A stretch of 64,000 nt of DNA from Stictocephala bisonia. Its lineage: Eukaryota > Arthropoda > Insecta > Hemiptera > Membracidae. The DNA lies in the NCBI GenBank assembly GCA_035578905.1, contig JAQJVL010000303.1, positions 434,001 through 498,000 on the forward strand. Reading direction: 5' to 3'. Positions within the stretch are counted from its first letter, which is position 1. Each line of letters begins with the position of its first letter. The notes beneath the pieces are model-generated. The model was not told where the DNA came from and searched no databases. It saw only the letters and a program-made list of their open reading frames with translations. The position numbers and the translations under genes were made by a program. Shown piece after piece: positions 61,601 through 64,000 of the stretch.

Positions 61601-64000
61601 GAAGACTTATATTTATGAGGTGAAGAAATACTTAAGATTGAAGTTTGCCGGAAATATATGACAATTAATTAAACGTAGGCCAATTGACGTGACCGAGTAG
61701 GTAAATTACATTCCATTACATATTATTTACAGTTTCTTCTTCTATTAACTACAGTTAGTTTACAAGTTGTATCTAATAAAACTGGTAAGATGTATTTTTT
61801 CACATGTTCTTCCTATGCTGCAGACAGCGGTAAAAGTGAGAGTGTGGCACGACTACAACAAACCGGTTGGTGTGAGTCATGGTGAGGTCATCCGTGCGAC
61901 CTCGATGTTCGATGCACGTATCGCTGACAGTAAACTTCAGGAGGCAATACAGCAGAGTATCGTATTACTGTAATTGCTTGCAGTAATACGGTAAAAACTT
62001 GTAGAAGAATGGGTGACAAACGATCAGTTCAACAACACCAGAGCAGTGTGTAGTGCGCTAAGGGTGGGTAAGAAAAACGATTGGAGATCATCTAATATTG
62101 ATTTAGACTACCGTTCATTTGGTGCAGTGTTTATAATTTATTTTTATTCTTGGATGTGACACGCCAACATAACTTTCTGTGTATTTTAAGGCGAATATGA
62201 ATGAGTATGGAGGACCTGTTTAGTTAGGTTACTAATTGAGTTCGACTGTTCCACAGAAAGGGTTATTTATTAATAGCCCAATAGCCAGAACAATTTAATA
62301 GCTGACAGCCCTTGCTTCGCTACGGAATGTTCTCTACGCTTACTTAACCTTATCTCTGTGGTTCTCTCAAAACCATCACGTCAATATAAAAGCTCAGCCT
62401 GTTACCGTTCTCTAAGATAACAAAGTTCTTAAGTCTAGAAAACATTAAGCAGACCTTAAGAGGGGGGCGGTAAAAAAAAGGAGTGCAATAATTTCAAATT
62501 AATAGAAATTACCTTAAATGTTTCACAATTAAAACCATATTATCCGAGCTTTTGTGTCATGATTATGTTTTTTTAACTCCTATTTTGAAATTAAATTAAT
62601 GGCAATGTTACTTTTATGGAAAAAAAGTGCATCCCTTTGGAGCTGTGTCTACCCCTTAGGAAAGGAATCCTTTCTTGGTGTGTCTCTATGATACAAAAGC
62701 TAACGAGTGAGTACGTCGTTTTTGCATTTTACATATTACAGATTTATGTTACTGCTGACGAAACAACATACTGGGCACGATTTCCTCTTTACTTCTATTA
62801 TGGCATGGCACAGTACATAGGAGCATTTCCGAGAAAACCCATAAAAGCAAGTTAGTTTAGGAAGGCACATTAACAAATTCAATGTTATTTCGGCCATAAA
62901 AGTGCTGACTCTATTGAGTTACATACCACCGCTCTATGTGGGTCAAGCACTGTACTGCAGGCTAATATTTCACCCAAACTTGGCTGGTGGCCACAAGATA
63001 TGTCGATTCTAGAAAACTCTTCTACCCCCTGGAAACTGGACCTTGACCTTCCTTCACCTTACTTACGTCACATTTAGCCGATTTTTCAAACTGACGATTA
63101 ATTAACTGAAATATAACAACTGCACATACTGAAGGTATTTTTATTCTCTCCTAATCAGAAATACTTTCTTTTATTATCCAACATCATTTGCCACGCACAC
63201 AAGAAAGTATAACAATATCAACTATTACAATAATTTTACAGGTTTTTAAAACTAAATAACTTTACTAGTAAGTTTATAAGTGCCTTATTAAGCAATCCGA
63301 TCCTTAATCATCCATCAACATATGATATACGATCATAAGATAATACAACATTTCTAGTTTTTTTCATGTGTTGCTGAGTTATAATTACTTAATAACTACT
63401 AAATATCACGATTAAAATCAGCCACTCAAATCAAATAAAATAGTGTTAAATCTTTTACTAAATAATATGCTATTCACAATAATCAAACAACGCAGACTGT
63501 AATTTCGATTTCAAAACGGCGGCTGTCTAAAAATGTCAAAGTCAAATTCAAAAAAACTAAAAATTTGACCCAAAAATATCAAAATACAATTTTTGTATAC
63601 TATAATATGTCAAATTCAATGATATGCAAATTTTAAAGATCGGATAATAAACAACAGAGGAATATAATTTGTTGTACTGAAAGCATTGTGATTCCGGTAA
63701 AGAGTAACCAGATGACAATGATCTCAGTAACAAGAAATTAGTTTCCTCTGTTACTTATCATCCTATCTTTTAAATTGGCATATCTTTTAATTTGAATGAC
63801 ATAGTCTACAAATATTGTATCTTGACATTTTTTAATAAAATTTTGAAGTTTTTTTTATATTTAGCCACCATTTCAAAGCGGATAATTTTAGACATACAGC
63901 CTTTTTATATGAAATATGGCATTTCTAAAATCAACTTACAAACCAAAATTCAGTATTGTATGTTAAACGATTTTTGGGATGTTCAAATTTTTGTCAAAAA
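61601..64000. other. Unannotated right end of the window
   Basis: GC-richer at 61,820-61,980 with an exon-like frame discussed among the findings; otherwise AT-rich, especially after 63,100. The phrase TATTAATAGCCCAATA at 62,270 resembles TAATTAATAGCCCAATG at 20,646 and may belong to a dispersed repeat. No gene is supported. Confidence 0.4.

Overview
This is an AT-rich, intron-rich, repeat-laden window from an animal nuclear genome, almost certainly an insect. The only protein-coding host gene I can establish is the conventional beta-spectrin gene (beta-Spec). Its 5' part lies on the minus strand: thirteen coding exons between 36,698 and 560, with every splice site and phase consistent, giving the first 804 codons. 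The gene continues past the left edge of the window. The predicted protein is close to insect beta-spectrin throughout: a short acidic N-terminus, two calponin-homology domains (actin-binding) and about the first four to five spectrin repeats. The pentameric (TAACC)10 tract, equivalent to the insect telomere repeat TTAGG, agrees with an insect. The repeat content (piggyBac, Helitron, several LINE types, tRNA-derived SINEs) would suit a hemipteran with a sizeable genome, but that order-level guess is tentative.

Layout: 1-36,700 is beta-Spec, with introns filled by mobile DNA. Right to left along the gene these are: a non-autonomous DNA element with long inverted termini (34,435-35,669), a Helitron helicase relic (30,890-32,322), a near-perfect palindrome carrying hammerhead-ribozyme-like cores (25,931-26,271), a smaller inverted repeat (24,830-25,018), LINE tails and a tRNA-derived SINE (20.7-22.3 kb), a LINE fragment (17.2-17.9 kb), a LINE nested in a LINE nested in a 47-bp minisatellite (12.96-15.61 kb), an apparently intact piggyBac transposon (7,022-9,296), and a foldback element with a second hammerhead-like motif (1,865-3,246).

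From 36,700 to 64,000 no exon could be proven. The region is expected to hold the beta-Spec promoter and 5' untranslated exon(s); the best candidates are GC-rich islands at 40.2-40.4 kb and 41.05-41.4 kb. The rest is repeats: a LINE tail (37.3-37.85 kb), a 197-bp tandem repeat (39.1-39.8 kb), an 85-bp satellite (42.6-43.7 kb, with decayed monomers to 44.2 kb), a short-repeat cluster with the telomere-like tract (45.3-46.2 kb), a hAT-like element (46.3-48.5 kb), a TA microsatellite beside an inverted repeat (50.8-50.9 kb), a tRNA-derived SINE (52.0 kb) and a 78-bp tandem array that stays open in one frame (60.85-61.6 kb).

The best leads for something unusual are the two foldback elements whose arms carry hammerhead-like cores, and the intact piggyBac with four equally oriented 16-bp quasi-palindromes just inside its ends.
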